Below, in pieces: positions 46,701 to 60,765 of a DNA stretch of 64,000 nt. Location of the stretch: NCBI RefSeq assembly GCF_963924675.1, contig NW_027077402.1, positions 2,542,001 to 2,606,000 on the forward strand. Reading direction: 5' to 3'. The DNA is from Phocoena phocoena (taxonomy: Eukaryota > Chordata > Mammalia > Artiodactyla > Phocoenidae). The translations under genes were made by a program, and so were the position numbers. Within the stretch, counting starts at the first letter, position 1; the number at the start of each line of letters is the position of its first letter. A model generated the notes under the pieces. That model was not told the DNA's origin, did no database searches, and saw only the letters and a program-made list of their open reading frames with translations.

Positions 46701-48448
46701 TTGGCCAAAAAGTGCGTATGCGTTTTTTCCTGAATATATTCAGGAAAAAACGCATACGCCCTTTTTGGCCAACCAAGCAAGCCTGTAAAGGAAATCTGCA
46801 CTACAATGAAATCTCACTGCCCCCCCGGGCAAAAGGGCCATCTGAAAAAAGTGTAAAATCCAGAAAGGTAGGACAGGATATGGAGAACAGGGAGCCTTGT
46901 TATGCTGATTGGCAGGATGTAAATTGCCAGCAGCCACCCTGGAGAAGTGTATGGTGTTTCCTGAAACACGTAAGAAACAAAGCAACACAGCCTATGGCAC
47001 TTCCACTTATGGTCCTATAGCTTACGGAAATTAAAATCAAAAACAGACAGCCACCCCAATATTTGGGACGGCTGTGTTCACAAGAAGCTCGTCTACAGTA
47101 TCAGGTAAATATCCCAGAAAGCAAAAAATGGATAAAGAAGTTGTGGCACGTACGTGCAATGCAATATCACTCAGCAATGAAATCTGTGTCATCAGGCCCG
47201 TAGCGGCATAGTGAGTGGATGCAGGTACGGTGATTCTACGTGAACTACGTCACACAGAAAAAGAAACATCATAAGATATCACTAATACACGGAATGTAAA
47301 CTTGACTACACATGAACTGAATTACAAAAAAGAACAGGGTCTCAAATTTAGAAAACCAACTAGTGCTTGCTTATGGGGAAAGGTGCCTTGGGGTGCTGCA
47401 TAAAACCAGAGACTGAAATTAGCACAGATAACATTCCATAAGCCAAATATGTAATAGACAAGACCTACTCCTTGCTCAACGAAATGGACTCAATACCACA
47501 TATTCAACGCCTAGGAATATACCTGACTAGGAAGAATCTTAAAACCCATGGATATATATGTCTCCGTAAGAGAATCAAGCGTGTGTACAGCGGCGGAAAT
47601 GCAGCAGTGAAAATCCGATAAATCCCATTATCAAAATAAATTTCGAAAACAAAACACAAAGACAGTGAAATAGAGAGCAATTCTTAAATAATTCACTCAG
47701 GGCATGTGATGCAACCGGGATTGACCACATCTACACCCAGAGCTGGTTGAGACATAAGGCTGGACACTTCAGGCTGATAGCATTGGTGAGTTTCGGTGAG
47801 CAAATGCAGACCCTTTGAAGTCATACTGCATGGTACCCATTCCATGGGTCCCAACTCTCCAGGTTCAAGGGATTCTTCCTCCAGCTAAAACATGCATGGG
47901 AAACCCAGAGTATCGTCCACCGTGTGATTGGGAAATGATTTAAAATGCATCTCAGTTTTCGTTTCCTGGTCCTCGGGTTCACCATTCCAGATGCTTTACT
48001 AACACTCTCCCCGCTTGGAGAGTCAGTGCCTTTAACCTCCTATTTCGCACAGCTTGCAATTTCTGTGCAAGATGAACAGGAATAGGGAGAACCAATGAGA
48101 GACTAGCTGTAGGTGTCTGCACGGGCAAATGTAACGCTCATTGCCCACCAGGAAGAGGAATTAAACAAAGGCTCAGTGTGCCCTGCTGGAAACAGATTAG
48201 GGCCTGAAGCAATCCTGCGGTTTTGTGCCCAGCTCACAAGAAAGCGAGTTGAAGAAAGGAGCTCAGGGGCACTGTACTTCACAAACCTGCAGAGTGATAA
48301 ATGACAGCTATCCTCCAAAAATATATTGAAGTAAGCCTGCGAAGGGGACTTGAAAGCGGGGCTGAATTTCAGGAAAACGATTGCAGGGGGTAGACTGGAA
48401 TTGCCCTGAAAGCATAGGAAAAGAGGCACAACGTCGACAATGATGCAC
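46701..48448 (+). repeat. Satellite monomer (1,748 bp)
   Basis: Palindrome 46701-46772 with one mismatch: T state at arm position 13 on the left, C state on the right. The preceding marker G46208 (CAGGTTTCG) recurs at 51452, 5,244 bp away. Confidence 0.96.
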
Positions 48449-48520
48449 TTGGCCAAAAAGGGCGTATGCGTTTTTTCCTGAATATATTCAGGAAAAAACG
48501 CATACGCCCTTTTTGGCCAA
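48449..48520. repeat. Perfect 72 bp palindrome
   Basis: Identical to the palindrome at 41457-41528. Confidence 0.97.
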
Positions 48521-50196
48521 CCAAGCAAGCGTGTAAAGGAGATCTGCACTACAATGAAATCTCACTGCCCCCCCGGGCAAAAGGGCCATCTGAAAAAAGT
48601 GTAAAATCCAGAAAGGTAAGACAGGATATGGAGAACAGGGAGCCTTGTTATGCTGATTGGCAGGATGTAAATTGCCAGCAGCCACCCTGGAGAAGTGTAT
48701 GGTGTTTCCTGAAACACGTAAGAAACAAAGCAACACAGCCTATGGCACTTCCACTTATGGTCCTATAGCTTACGGAAATTAAAATCAAAAACAGACAGCC
48801 ACCCGAATATTTGGGATGGCTGTGTTCACAAGAAGCTCGTCTACAGTATCAGGTAAATATCCCAGAAAGCAAAAAATGGATAAAGAAGTTGTGGCACGTA
48901 CGTGCAATGCAATATCACTCAGCAATGAAATCTGTGTCATCAGGCCCGTAGCGGCATAGTAAGTGGATGCAGGTACGGTGATTCTACGTGAACTACGTCA
49001 CACAGAAAAAGAAACATCATAAGATATCACTAATACACGGAATGTAAACTTGACTACACATGAACTGAATTACAAAAAAGAACAGGGTCTCAAATTTAGA
49101 AAACCAACTAGTGCTTGCTTATGGGGAAAGGTGCCTTGGGGTGCTGCATAAAACCAGAGACTGAAATTAGCACAGATAACTTTCCATAAGCCAAATATGT
49201 AATAGACAAGACCTACTCCTTGCTCAACGAAATGGACCCAACACCACATATTCAACGCCTAGGAATATACCTGACTAGGAAGAATCTTAAAACCCATGGA
49301 TATATATGTCTCCGTAAGAGAATCAAGCGTGTGTACAGCGACCGAAACGCAGCAGTGAAAATCCGATAAATCTCATTATCAAAATAAATTTCGAAAACAA
49401 AACACAAAGACAGTGAAATAGAGAGCAATTCTTAACTAATTCACTCAGGGCATGTGATGCAACCGGGATTGACCACATCTACACCCAGAGCTGGTTGAGA
49501 CATAAGGCTTGACACTTCAGGCTGATAGCATTGGTGAGTTTCGGTGAGCAAATGCAGACCCTTTGAAGTCATACTGCATGGTACCCATTCCATGGGTCCC
49601 AACTCTCCAGGTTCAAGGCATTCTTCCTCCAGCTAAAACATGCATGGGAAACCCAGAGTATCGTCCACCGTGTGATTGGGAAACGATTTAAAATGCATCT
49701 CAGTTTTCGTATCCTGATCCTCGGGTTCACCATTCCAAATGCTTTACTAACACTCTCCCCGCTTGGAGAGTCAGTGCCTTTAACCTCCTGTTTGGCACAG
49801 CTTGCCATTTCTGTGCAAGATGAACAGGAATAGGGAGAACCAATGAGAGACTAGCTGTAGGTGTCTGCACGGGCAAATGTAACGCTCATTGCCCACCAGG
49901 AAGAGGAATTAAACAAAGGCTCAGTGTGCCCTGCTGGAAACAGATTAGGGCCTGAAGCAATCCTGCGGTTTTGTGCCCAGCTCACAAGAAAGCGAGTTGA
50001 AGAAAGGAGCTCAGGGGCACTGTACTTCACAAACCTGCAGAGTGATAAATGACAGCTATCCTCCAAAAATATATTGAAGTAAGCCTGCGAAGGGGACTTG
50101 AAAGCGGGGCTGAATTTCAGGAAAACGATTGCAGGGGGTAGACTGGAATTGCCCTGAAAGCATAGGAAAAGAGGCACAACGTCGACAATGATGCAC
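48449..50196 (+). repeat. Satellite monomer (1,748 bp)
   Basis: Perfect palindrome. Shares A48619 (GGTAAGAC) and the ACCCGAATATT variant with the monomer at 41457, 6,992 bp (four units) to the left. Confidence 0.97.
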
Positions 50197-51944
50197 TTGG
50201 CCAAAAAGTGCGTATGCGTTTTTTCCTGAATATATTCAGGAAAAAACGCATACGCCCTTTTTGGCCAACCAAGCAAGCCTGTAAAGGAAATCTGCACTAC
50301 AATGAAATCTCACTGCCCCCCCGGGCAAAAGGGCCATCTGAAAAAAGTGTAAAATCCAGAAAGGTAGGACAGGATATGGAGAACAGGGAGCCTTGTTATG
50401 CTGATTGGCAGGATGTAAATTGCCAGCAGCCACCCTGGAGAAGTGTATGGTGTTTCCTGAAACACGTAAGAAACAAAGCAACACAGCCTATGGCACTTCC
50501 ACTTATGGTCCTATAGCTTACGGAAATTAAAATCAAAAACAGACAGCCACCCCAATATTTGGGACGGCTGTGTTCACAAGAAGCTCGTCTACAGTATCAG
50601 GTAAATATCCCAGAAAGCAAAAAATGGATAAAGAAGTTGTGGCACGTACGTGCAATGCAATATCACTCAGCAATGAAATCTGTGTCATCAGGCCCGTAGC
50701 GGCATAGTGAGTGGATGCAGGTACGGTGATTCTACGTGAACTACGTCACACAGAAAAAGAAACATCATAAGATATCACTAATACACGGAATGTAAACTTG
50801 ACTACACATGAACTGAATTACAAAAAAGAACAGGGTCTCAAATTTAGAAAACCAACTAGTTCTTGCTTATGGGGAAAGGTGCCTTGGGGTGCTGCATAAA
50901 ACCAGAGACTGAAATTAGCACAGATAACTTTCCATAAGCCAAATATGTAATAGACAAGACCTACTCCTTGCTCAACGAAATGGACCCAACACCACATATT
51001 CAACGCCTAGGAATATACCTGACTAGGAAGAATCTTAAAACCCATGGATATATATGTCTCCGTAAGAGAATCAAGCGTGTGTACAGCGGCCGAAACGCAG
51101 CAGTGAAAATCCGATAAATCCCATTATCAAAATAAATTTCGAAAACAAAACACAAAGACAGTGAAATAGAGAGCAATTCTTAACTAATTCACTCAGGGCA
51201 TGTGATGCAACCGGGATTGACCACATCTACACCCAGAGCTGGTTGAGACATAAGGCTGGACACTTCAGGCTGATAGCATTGGTGAGTTTCGGTGAGCAAA
51301 TGCAGACCCTTTGAAGTCATACTGCATGGTACCCATTCCATGGGTCCCAACTCTCCAGGTTCAAGGCATTCTTCCTCCAGCTAAAACATGCATGGGAAAC
51401 CCAGAGTATCGTCCACCGTGTGATTGGGAAATGATTTAAAATGCATCTCAGGTTTCGTTTCCTGGTCCTCGGGTTCACCATTCCAGATGCTTTACTAACA
51501 CTCTCCCCGCTTGGAGAGTCAGTGCCTTTAACCTCCTGTTTGGCACAGCTTGCAATTTCTGTGCAAGATGAACAGGAATAGGGAGAACCAATGAGAGACT
51601 AGCTGTAGGTGTCTGCACGGGCAAATGTAACGCTCATTGCCCACCAGGAAGAGGAATTAAACAAAGGCTCAGTGTGCCCTGCTGGAAACAGATTAGGGCC
51701 TGAAGCAATCCTGCGGTTTTGTGCCCAGCTCACAAGAAAGCGAGTTGAAGAAAGGAGCTCAGGGGCACTGTACTTCACAAACCTGCAGAGTTATAAATGA
51801 CAGCTATCCTCCAAAAATATATTGAAGTAAGCCTGCGAAGGGGACTTGAAAGCGGGGCTGAATTTCAGGAAAACGATTGCAGGGGGTAGACTGGAATTGC
51901 CCTGAAAGCATAGGAAAAGAGGCAGAACGTCGACAATGATGCAC
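50197..51944 (+). repeat. Satellite monomer (1,748 bp), mosaic junction
   Basis: Sequence left of this palindrome follows the type seen 6,992 bp to the left (G50044, CACAACG), while the part to the right carries T50861, found 5,244 bp to the left. The switch falls between 50044 and 50861, an interval that includes the palindrome (50197-50268, one mismatch). Confidence 0.95.
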
Positions 51945-53692
51945 TTGGCCAAAAAGTGCGTATGCGTTTTTTCCTGAATATATTCAGGAAAAAACGCATA
52001 CGCCCTTTTTGGCCAACCAAGCAAGCCTGTAAAGGAAATCTGCACTACAATGAAATCTCACTGCCCCCCCGGGCAAAAGGGCCATCTGAAAAAAGTGTAA
52101 AATCCAGAAAGGTAGGACAGGATATGGAGAACAGGGAGCCTTGTTATGCTGATTGGCAGGATGTAAATTGCCAGCAGCCAACCTGGAGAAGTGTATGGTG
52201 TTTCCTGAAACACGTAAGAAACAAAGCAACACAGCCTATGGCACTTCCACTTATGGTCCTATAGCTTACGGAAATTAAAATCAAAAACAGACAGCCACCC
52301 CAATATTTGGGACGGCTGTGTTCACAAGAAGCTCGTCTACAGTATCAGGTAAATATCCCAGAAAGCAAAAAATGGATAAAGAAGTTGTGGCACGTACGTG
52401 CAATGCAATATCACTCAGCAATGAAATCTGTGTCATCAGGCCCGTAGCGGCATAGTAAGTGGATGCAGGTACGGTGATTCTACATGAACTACGTCACACA
52501 GAAAAAGAAACATCATAAGATATCACTAATACACGGAATGTAAACTTGACTACACATGAACTGAATTACAAAAAAGAACAGGGTCTCAAATTTAGAAAAC
52601 CAACTAGTGCTTGCTTATGGGGAAAGGTGCCTTGGGGTGCTGCATAAAACCAGAGACTGAAATTAGCACAGATAACATTCCATAAGCCAAATATGTAATA
52701 GACAAGACCTACTCCTTGCTCAACGAAATGGACTCAATACCACATATTCAACGCCTAGGAATATACCTGACTAGGAAGAATCTTAAAACCCATGGATATA
52801 TATGTCTCCGTAAGAGAATCAAGCGTGTGTACAGCGGCGGAAATGCAGCAGTGAAAATCCGATAAATCCCATTATCAAAATAAATTTCGAAAACAAAACA
52901 CAAAGACAGTGAAATAGAGAGCAATTCTTAAATAATTCACTCAGGGCATGTGATGCAACCGGGATTGACCACATCTACACCCAGAGCTGGTTGAGACATA
53001 AGGCTGGACACTTCTGGCTGCTAGCACTGGTGAGTTTCGGTGAGCAAATGCAGACCCTTTGAAGTCATACTGCATGGTACCCATTCCATGGGTCCCAACT
53101 CTCCAGGTTCAAGGCATTCTTCCTCCAGCTAAAACATGCATGGGAAACCCAGAGTATCGTCCACCGTGTGATTGGGAAACGATTTAAAATGCATCTCAGT
53201 TTTCGTATCCTGGTCCTCGGGTTCACCATTCCAGATGCTTTACTAACACTCTCCCCGCTTGGAGAGTCAGAGCCTTTAACCTCCTGTTTGGCACAGCTTG
53301 CCATTTCTGTGCAAGATGAACAGGAATAGGGAGAACCAATGAGAGACTAGCTGTAGGTGTCTGCACGGGCAAATGTAACGCTCATTGCCCACCAGGAAGA
53401 GGAATTAAACAAAGGCTCAGTGTGCCCTGCTGGAAACAGATTAGGGCCTGAAGCAATCCTGCGGTTTTGTGCCCAGCTCACAAGAAAGCGAGTTGAAGAA
53501 AGGAGCTCAGGGGCACTGTACTTCACAAACCTGCAGAGTTATAAATGACAGCTATCCTCCAAAAATATATTGAAGTAAGCCTGCGAAGGGGACTTGAAAG
53601 CGGGGCTGAATTTCAGGAAAACGATTGCAGGGGGTAGACTGGAATTGCCCTGAAAGCATAGGAAAAGAGGCACAACGTCGACAATGATGCAC
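51945..53692 (+). repeat. Satellite monomer (1,748 bp)
   Basis: Palindrome 51945-52016 with one mismatch at arm position 13, as in the monomer at 46701, 5,244 bp left. Shares the GGCGGAAATGCAGC variant with it (47591 and 52836 regions). Confidence 0.96.
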
Positions 53693-53764
53693 TTGGCCAA
53701 AAAGGGCGTATGCGTTTTTTCCTGAATATATTCAGGAAAAAACGCATACGCCCTTTTTGGCCAA
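53693..53764. repeat. Perfect 72 bp palindrome
   Basis: Identical to the palindrome at 41457-41528. Confidence 0.97.
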
Positions 53765-55440
53765 CCAAGCAAGCCTGTAAAGGAAATCTGCACTACAATG
53801 AAATCTCACTGCCCCCCCGGGCAAAAGGGCCATCTGAAAAAAGTGTAAAATCCAGAAAGGTAGGACAGGATATGGAGAACAGGGAGGCTTGTTATGCTGA
53901 TTGGCAGGATGTAAATTGCCAGCAGCCACCCTGGAGAAGTGTATGGTGTTTCCTGAAACACGTAAGAAACAAAGCAACACAGCCTATGGCATTTCCACTT
54001 ATGGTCCTATAGCTTACGGAAATTAAAATCAAAAACAGACAGCCACCCCAATATTTGGGACGGCTGTGTTCACAAGAAGCTCGTCTACAGTATCAGGTAA
54101 ATATCCCAGAAAGCAAAAAATGGATAAAGAAGTTGTGGCACGTACGTGCAATGCAATATCACTCAGCAATGAAATCTGTGTCATCAGGCACGTAGCGGCA
54201 TAGTAAGTGGATGCAGGTGCGGTGATTCTACGTGAACTACGTCACACAGAAAAAGAAACATCATAAGATATCACTAATACACGGAATGTAAACTTGACTA
54301 CACATGAACTGAATTACAAAACAGAACAGGATCTCAAATTTAGAAAACCAACTAGTGCTTGCTTATGGGGAAAGGTGCGTTGGGGTGCTGCATAAAACCA
54401 GAGACTGAAATTAGCACAGATAACATTCCATAAGCCAAATATGTAATAGACAAGACCTACTCCTTGCTCAACGAAATGGACTCAACACCACATATTCAAC
54501 GCCTAGGAATATACCCGACTAGGAAGAATCTTAAAACCCATGGATATATATGTCTCCGTAAGAGAATCAAGCGTGTGTACAGCGGCCGAAACGCAGCAGT
54601 GAAAATCCGATAAATCCCATTATCAAAATAAATTTCGAAAACAAAACACAAAGACAGTGAAATAGAGAGCAATTCTTAACTAATTCACTCAGGGCATGTG
54701 ATGCAACCGGGATTGACCACATCTACACCCAGAGCTGGTTGAGACATAAGGCTGGACACTTCAGGCTGATAGCATTGGTGAGTTTCGGTGAGCAAATGCA
54801 GACCCTTTGAAGTCATACTGCATGGTACCCATTCCATGGGTCCCAACTCTCCAGGTTCCAGGCATTCTTCCTCCAGCTAAAACATGCATGGGAAACCCAG
54901 AGTATCGTCCACCGTGTGATTGGGAAACGATTTAAAATGCATCTCAGTTTTCGTATCCTGGTCCTCGGGTTCACCATTCCAGATGCTTTACTAACACTCT
55001 CCCCGCTTGGAGAGTCAGTGCCTTTAACCTCCTGTTTGGCACAGCTTGCCATTTCTGTGCAAGATGAACAGGAATAGGGAGAACCAATGAGAGACTAGCT
55101 GTAGGTGTCTGCACGGGCAAATGTAACGCTCATTGCCCACCAGGAAGAGGAATTAAACAAAGGCTCAGTGTGCCCTGCTGGAAACAGATTAGGGCCTGAA
55201 GCAATCCTGCGGTTTTGTGCCCAGCTCACAAGAAAGCGAGTTGAAGAAAGGAGCTCAGGGGCACTGTACTTCACAAACCTGCAGAGTTATAAATGACAGC
55301 TATCCTCCAAAAATATATTGAAGTAAGCCTGCGAAGGGGACTTGAAAGCGGGGCTGAATTTCAGGAAAACGATTGCAGGGGGTAGACTGGAATTGCCCTG
55401 AAAGCATAGGAAAAGAGGCACAACGTCGACAATGATGCAC
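53693..55440 (+). repeat. Satellite monomer (1,748 bp)
   Basis: Perfect palindrome at 53693-53764. Private changes include GGGAGGCTTG (53881) and CAGGCACGTAG (54186). Confidence 0.97.
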
Positions 55441-55512
55441 TTGGCCAAAAAGGGCGTATGCGTTTTTTCCTGAATATATTCAGGAAAAAACGCATACGCC
55501 CTTTTTGGCCAA
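55441..55512. repeat. Perfect 72 bp palindrome
   Basis: Identical to the palindrome at 41457-41528. Confidence 0.97.
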
Positions 55513-57188
55513 CCAAGCAAGCCTGTAAAGGAAATCTGCACTACAATGAAATCTCACTGCCCCCCCGGGCAAAAGGGCCATCTGAAAAAACTGTAAAATC
55601 CAGAAAGGTAGGACAGGATATGGAGAACAGGGAGCCTTGTTATGCTGATTGGCAGGATGTAAATTGCCAGCAGCCACCCTGGAGAAGTGTATGGTGTTTC
55701 CTGAAACACGTAAGAAACAAAGCAACACAGCCTATGGCACTTCCACTTATGGTCCTATAGCTTACGGAAATTAAAATCAAAAACAGACAGCCACCCCAAT
55801 ATTTGGGACGGCTGTGTTCACAAGAAGCTCGTCTACAGTATCAGGTAAATATCCCAGAAAGCAAAAAATGGATAAAGAAGTTGTGGCACGTACGTGCAAT
55901 GCAATATCACTCAGCAATGAAATCTGTGTCATCAGGCCCGTAGCGGCATAGTAAGTGGATGCAGGTGCGGTGATTCTACGTGAACTACGTCACACAGAAA
56001 AAGAAACATCATAAGATATCACTAATACACGGAATGTAAACTTCACTACACATGAACTGAATTACAAAACAGAACAGGGTCTCAAATTTAGAAAACCAAC
56101 TAGTGCTTGCTTATGGGGAAAGGTGCGTTGGGGTGCTGCATAAAACCAGAGACTGAAATTAGCACAGATAACATTCCATAAGCCAAATATGTAATAGACA
56201 AGACCTACTCCTTGCTCAACGAAATGGACTCAACACCACATATTCAACGCCTAGGAATATACCTGACTAGGAAGAATCTTAAAACCCATGGATATATATG
56301 TTTCCGTAAGAGAATCAAGCGTGTGTACAGCGGCGGAAATGCAGCAGTGAAAATCCGATAAATCCCATTATCAAAATAAATTTCGAAAACAAAGCACAAA
56401 GACAGTGAAATAGAGAGCAATTCTTAAATAATTCACTCAGGGCATGTGATGCAACCGGGATTGACCACATCTACACCCAGAGCTGGTTGAGACATAAGGC
56501 TGGACACTTCTGGCTGATAGCACTGGTGAGTTTCGGTGAGCAAATGCAGACCCTTTGAAGTCATACTGCATGGTACCCATTCCATGGGTCCCAACTCTCC
56601 AGGTTCAAGGCATTCTTCCTCCAGCTAAAACATGCATGGGAAACCCAGAGTATCGTCCACCGTGTGATTGGGAAACGATTTAAAATGCATCTCAGTTTTC
56701 GTATCCTGGTCCTCGGGTTCACCATTCCAGATGCTTTACTAACACTCTCCCCGCTTGGAGAGTCAGTGCCTTTAACCTCCTGTTTGGCACAGCTTGCCAT
56801 TTCTGTGCAAGATGAACAGGAATAGGGAGAACCAATGAGAGACTAGCTGTAGGTGTCTGCACGGGCAAATGTAACGCTCATTGCCCACCAGGAAGAGGAA
56901 TTAAACAAAGGCTCAGTGTGCCCTGCTGGAAACAGATTAGGGCCTGAAGCAATCCTGCGGTTTTGTGCCCAGCTCACAAGAAAGCGAGTTGAAGAAAGGA
57001 GCTCAGGGGCACTGTACTTCACAAACCTGCAGAGTTATAAATGACAGCTATCCTCCAAAAATATATTGAAGTAAGCCTGCGAAGGGGACTTGAAAGCGGG
57101 GCAGAATTTCAGGAAAACGATTGCAGGGGGTAGACTGGAATTGCCCTGAAAGCATAGGAAAAGGGGCACAACGTCGACAATGATGCAC
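55441..57188 (+). repeat. Satellite monomer (1,748 bp)
   Basis: Perfect palindrome at 55441-55512. Shares AGGTGCGGTG (55964) with the monomer to its left, marking a local two-unit kinship. Confidence 0.97.
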
Positions 57189-58939
57189 TTGGCCAAAAAG
57201 GGCGTATGCGTTTTTTCCTGAATATATTCAGGAAAAAACACATACGCCCTTTTTGGCCAACCAAGCAAGCCTGTAAAGGAAATCTGCACTACAATGAAAT
57301 CTCACTGCCCCACCCCCGGGCAAAAGGGCCATCTGAAAAAAGTGTAAAATCCAGAAAGGTAGGACAGGATATGGAGAACAGGGAGCCTTGTTATGCTGAT
57401 TGGCAGGATGTAAATTGCCAGCAGCCACCCTGGAGAAGTGTATGGTGTTTCCTGAAACACGTAAGAAACAAAGCAACACAGCCTATGGCACTTCCACTTA
57501 TGTTCCTATAGCTTACGGAAATTAAAATCAAAAACAGACAGCCACCCCAATATTTGGGACGGCTGTGTTCACAAGAAGCTCGTCTACAGTATCAGGTAAA
57601 TATCCCAGAAAGCAAAAAATGGATAAAGAAGTTGTGGCACGTACGTACAATGCAATATCACTCAGCAATGAAATCTGTGTCATCAGGCCCGTAGCGGCAT
57701 AGTGAGTGGATGCAGGTACGGTGATTCTACGTGAACTACGTCACACAGAAAAAGAAACATCATAAGATATCACTAATACACGGAATGTAAACTTGACTAC
57801 ACATGAACTAAATTACAAAACAGAACAGGGTCTCAAATTTAGAAAACCAACTAGTGCTTGCTTATGGGGAAAGGTGCCTTGGGGGGCTGCATAAAACCAG
57901 AGACTGAAATTAGCACAGATAACATTCCATAAGCCAAATATGTAATAGACAAGACCTACTCCTTGCTCAACGAAATGGACCCAACACCACATATTCAACG
58001 CCTAGGAATATACCTGACTAGGAAGAATCTTAAAACCCATGGATATATATGTCTCCGTAAGAGAATCAAGCGTGTGTACAGCGGCGGAAATGCAGCAGTG
58101 AAAATCCGATAAATCCCATTATCAAAATAAATTTCGAAAACAAAACACAAAGACAGTGAAACAGAGAGCAATTCTTAAATAATTCACTCAGGTCATGTGA
58201 TGCAACCTGGATTGACCACATCTACACCCAGAGCTGGTTGAGACATAAGGCTGGACACTTCAGGCTGATAGCACTGGTGAGTTTCGGTGAGCAAATGCAG
58301 ACCCTTTGAAGTCATACTGCATGGTACCCATTCCATGGGTCCCAACTCTCCAGGTTCAAGGCATTCTTCCTCCAGCTAAAACATGCATGGGAAACCCAGA
58401 GTATCGTCCACCGTGTGATTGGGAAACGATTTAAAATGCATCTCAGTTTTCGTATCCTGGTCCTCGGGTTCACCATTCCAGATGCTTTACTAACACTCTC
58501 CCCGCTTGGAGAGTCAGTGCCTTTAACCTCCTGTTTGGCACAGCTTGCCATTTCTGTGCAAGATGAACAGGAATAGGGAGAACCAATGAGAGACTAGCTG
58601 TAGGTGTCTGCACGGGCAAATGTAACGCTCATTGCCCACCAGGAAGAGGAATTAAACAAAGGCTCAGTGTGCCCTGCTGGAAACAGATTAGGGCCTGAAG
58701 CAATCCTGCGGTTTTGTGCCCAGCTCACAAGAAAGCGAGTTGAAGAAAGGAGCTCAAGGGCACTGTACTTCACAAACCTGCAGAGTTATAAATGACAGCT
58801 ATCCTCCAAAAATATATTGAAGTAAGCCTGCGAAGGGGACTTGAAAGCGGGGCTGAATTTCAGGAAAACTATTGCAGGGGGTAGACTGGAATTGCCCTGA
58901 AAGCATAGGAAAAGAGGCACAACGTCGACAATGATGCAC
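57189..58939 (+). repeat. Satellite monomer (1,751 bp)
   Basis: Palindrome 57189-57260 with one mismatch (ACACATACG in the right arm). Poly-C site reads CCCCACCCCC (57308-57317), three bases longer than usual, which accounts for the whole length difference. Confidence 0.97.
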
Positions 58940-60693
58940 TTGGCCAAAAAGGGCGTATGCGTTTTTTCCTGAATATATTCAGGAAAACACGCATACGCCC
59001 TTTTTGGCCAACCAAGCAAGCCTGTAAAGGAAATCTGCACTACAATGAAATCTCACTGCCCCCCCCCCCCCGGGCAAAAGGGCCATCTGAAAAAAGTGTA
59101 AAATCCAGAAAGGTAGGACAGGATATGGAGAACAGGGAGCCTTGTTATGCTGATTGGCAGGATGTAAATTGCCAGCAGCCACCCTGGAGAAGTGTATGGT
59201 GTTTCCTGAAACACGTAAGAAACAAAGCAACACAGCCTATGGCACTTCCACTTATGGTCCTATAGCTTACGGAAATTAAAATCAAAAACAGACAGCCACC
59301 CCAATATTTGGAACGGCTGTGTTCACAAGAATCTCGTCTACAGTATCAGGTAAATATCCCAGAAAGCAAAAAATGGATAAAGAAGTTGTGGCACGTACGT
59401 ACAATGCAATATCACTCAGCAATGAAATCTGTGTCATCAGGCCCGTAGCGGCATAGTGAGTGGATGCAGGTACGGTGATTCTACGTGAACTACGTCACAC
59501 AGAAAAAGAAACATCATAAGATATCACTAATACACGGAATGTAAACTTGACTACACATGAACTGAATTACAAAAAAGAACAGGGTCTCAAATTTAGAAAA
59601 CCAACTAGTGCTTGCTTATGGGGAAAGGTGCCTTGGGGGGCTGCATAAAACCAGAGACTGAAATTAGCACAGATAACTTACCATAAGCCAAATATGTAAT
59701 AGACAAGACCTACTCCTTGCTCAACGAAATGGACCCAACACCACATATTCAACGCCTAGGAATATACCTGACTAGGAAGAATCTTAAAACCCATGGATAT
59801 ATATGTCTCCGTAAGAGAATCAAGCGTGTGTACAGTGGCCGAAACGCAGCAGTGAAAATCCGATAAATCCCATTATCAAAATAAATTTCGAAAACAAAAC
59901 ACAAAGACAGTGAAATAGAGAGCAATTCTTAACTAATTCACTCAGGGCATGTGATGCAACCGGGATTGACCACATCTACACCCAGAGCTGTTTGAGACAT
60001 AAGGCTGGACACTTCAGGCTGATAGCATTGGTGAGTTTCGGTGAGCAAATGCAGACCCTTTGAAGTCATACTGCATGGTACCCATTCCATGGGTCCCAAC
60101 TCTCCAGGTTCAAGGGATTCTTCCTCCAGCTAAAACATGCATGGGAAACCCAGAGTATCGTCCACCGTGTGATTGGGAAATGATTTAAAATGCATCTCAG
60201 TTTTCGTTTCCTGGTCCTCGGGTTCACCATTCCAGATGCTTTACTAACACTCTCCCCGCTTGGAGAGTCAGTGCCTTTAACCTCCTGTTTCGCACAGCTT
60301 GCAATTTCTGTGCAAGATGAACAGGAATAGGGAGAACCAATGAGAGACTAGCTGTAGGTGTCTGCACGGGCAAATGTAACGCTCATTGCCCACCAGGAAG
60401 AGGAATTAAACAAAGGCTCAGTGTGCCCTGCTGGAAACAGATTAGGGCCTGAAGCAATCCTGCGGTTTTGTGCCCAGCTCACAAGAAAGCGAGTTGAAGA
60501 AAGGAGCTCAGGGGCACTGTACTTCAAAAACCTGCAGAGTTATAAATGACAGCTATCCTCCGAAAATATATTGAAGTAAGTCTGCGAAGGGGACTTGAAA
60601 GCGGGGCTGAATTTCAGGAAAACGATTGCAGGGGTTAGACTGGAATTGCCCTGAAAGCATAGGAAAAGAGGCAGAACGTCGACAATGATGCAC
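58940..60693 (+). repeat. Satellite monomer (1,754 bp)
   Basis: Palindrome 58940-59011 with one mismatch (GGAAAACACGC). Poly-C site has 13 C (59059-59071), six more than usual, which again equals the extra length. Confidence 0.97.
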
Positions 60694-60765
60694 TTGGCCA
60701 AAAAGGGCGTATGCGTTTTTTCCTGAATATATTCAGGAAAAAACGCATACGCCCTTTTTGGCCAA
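60694..60765. repeat. Perfect 72 bp palindrome
   Basis: Identical to the palindrome at 41457-41528. Confidence 0.97.
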
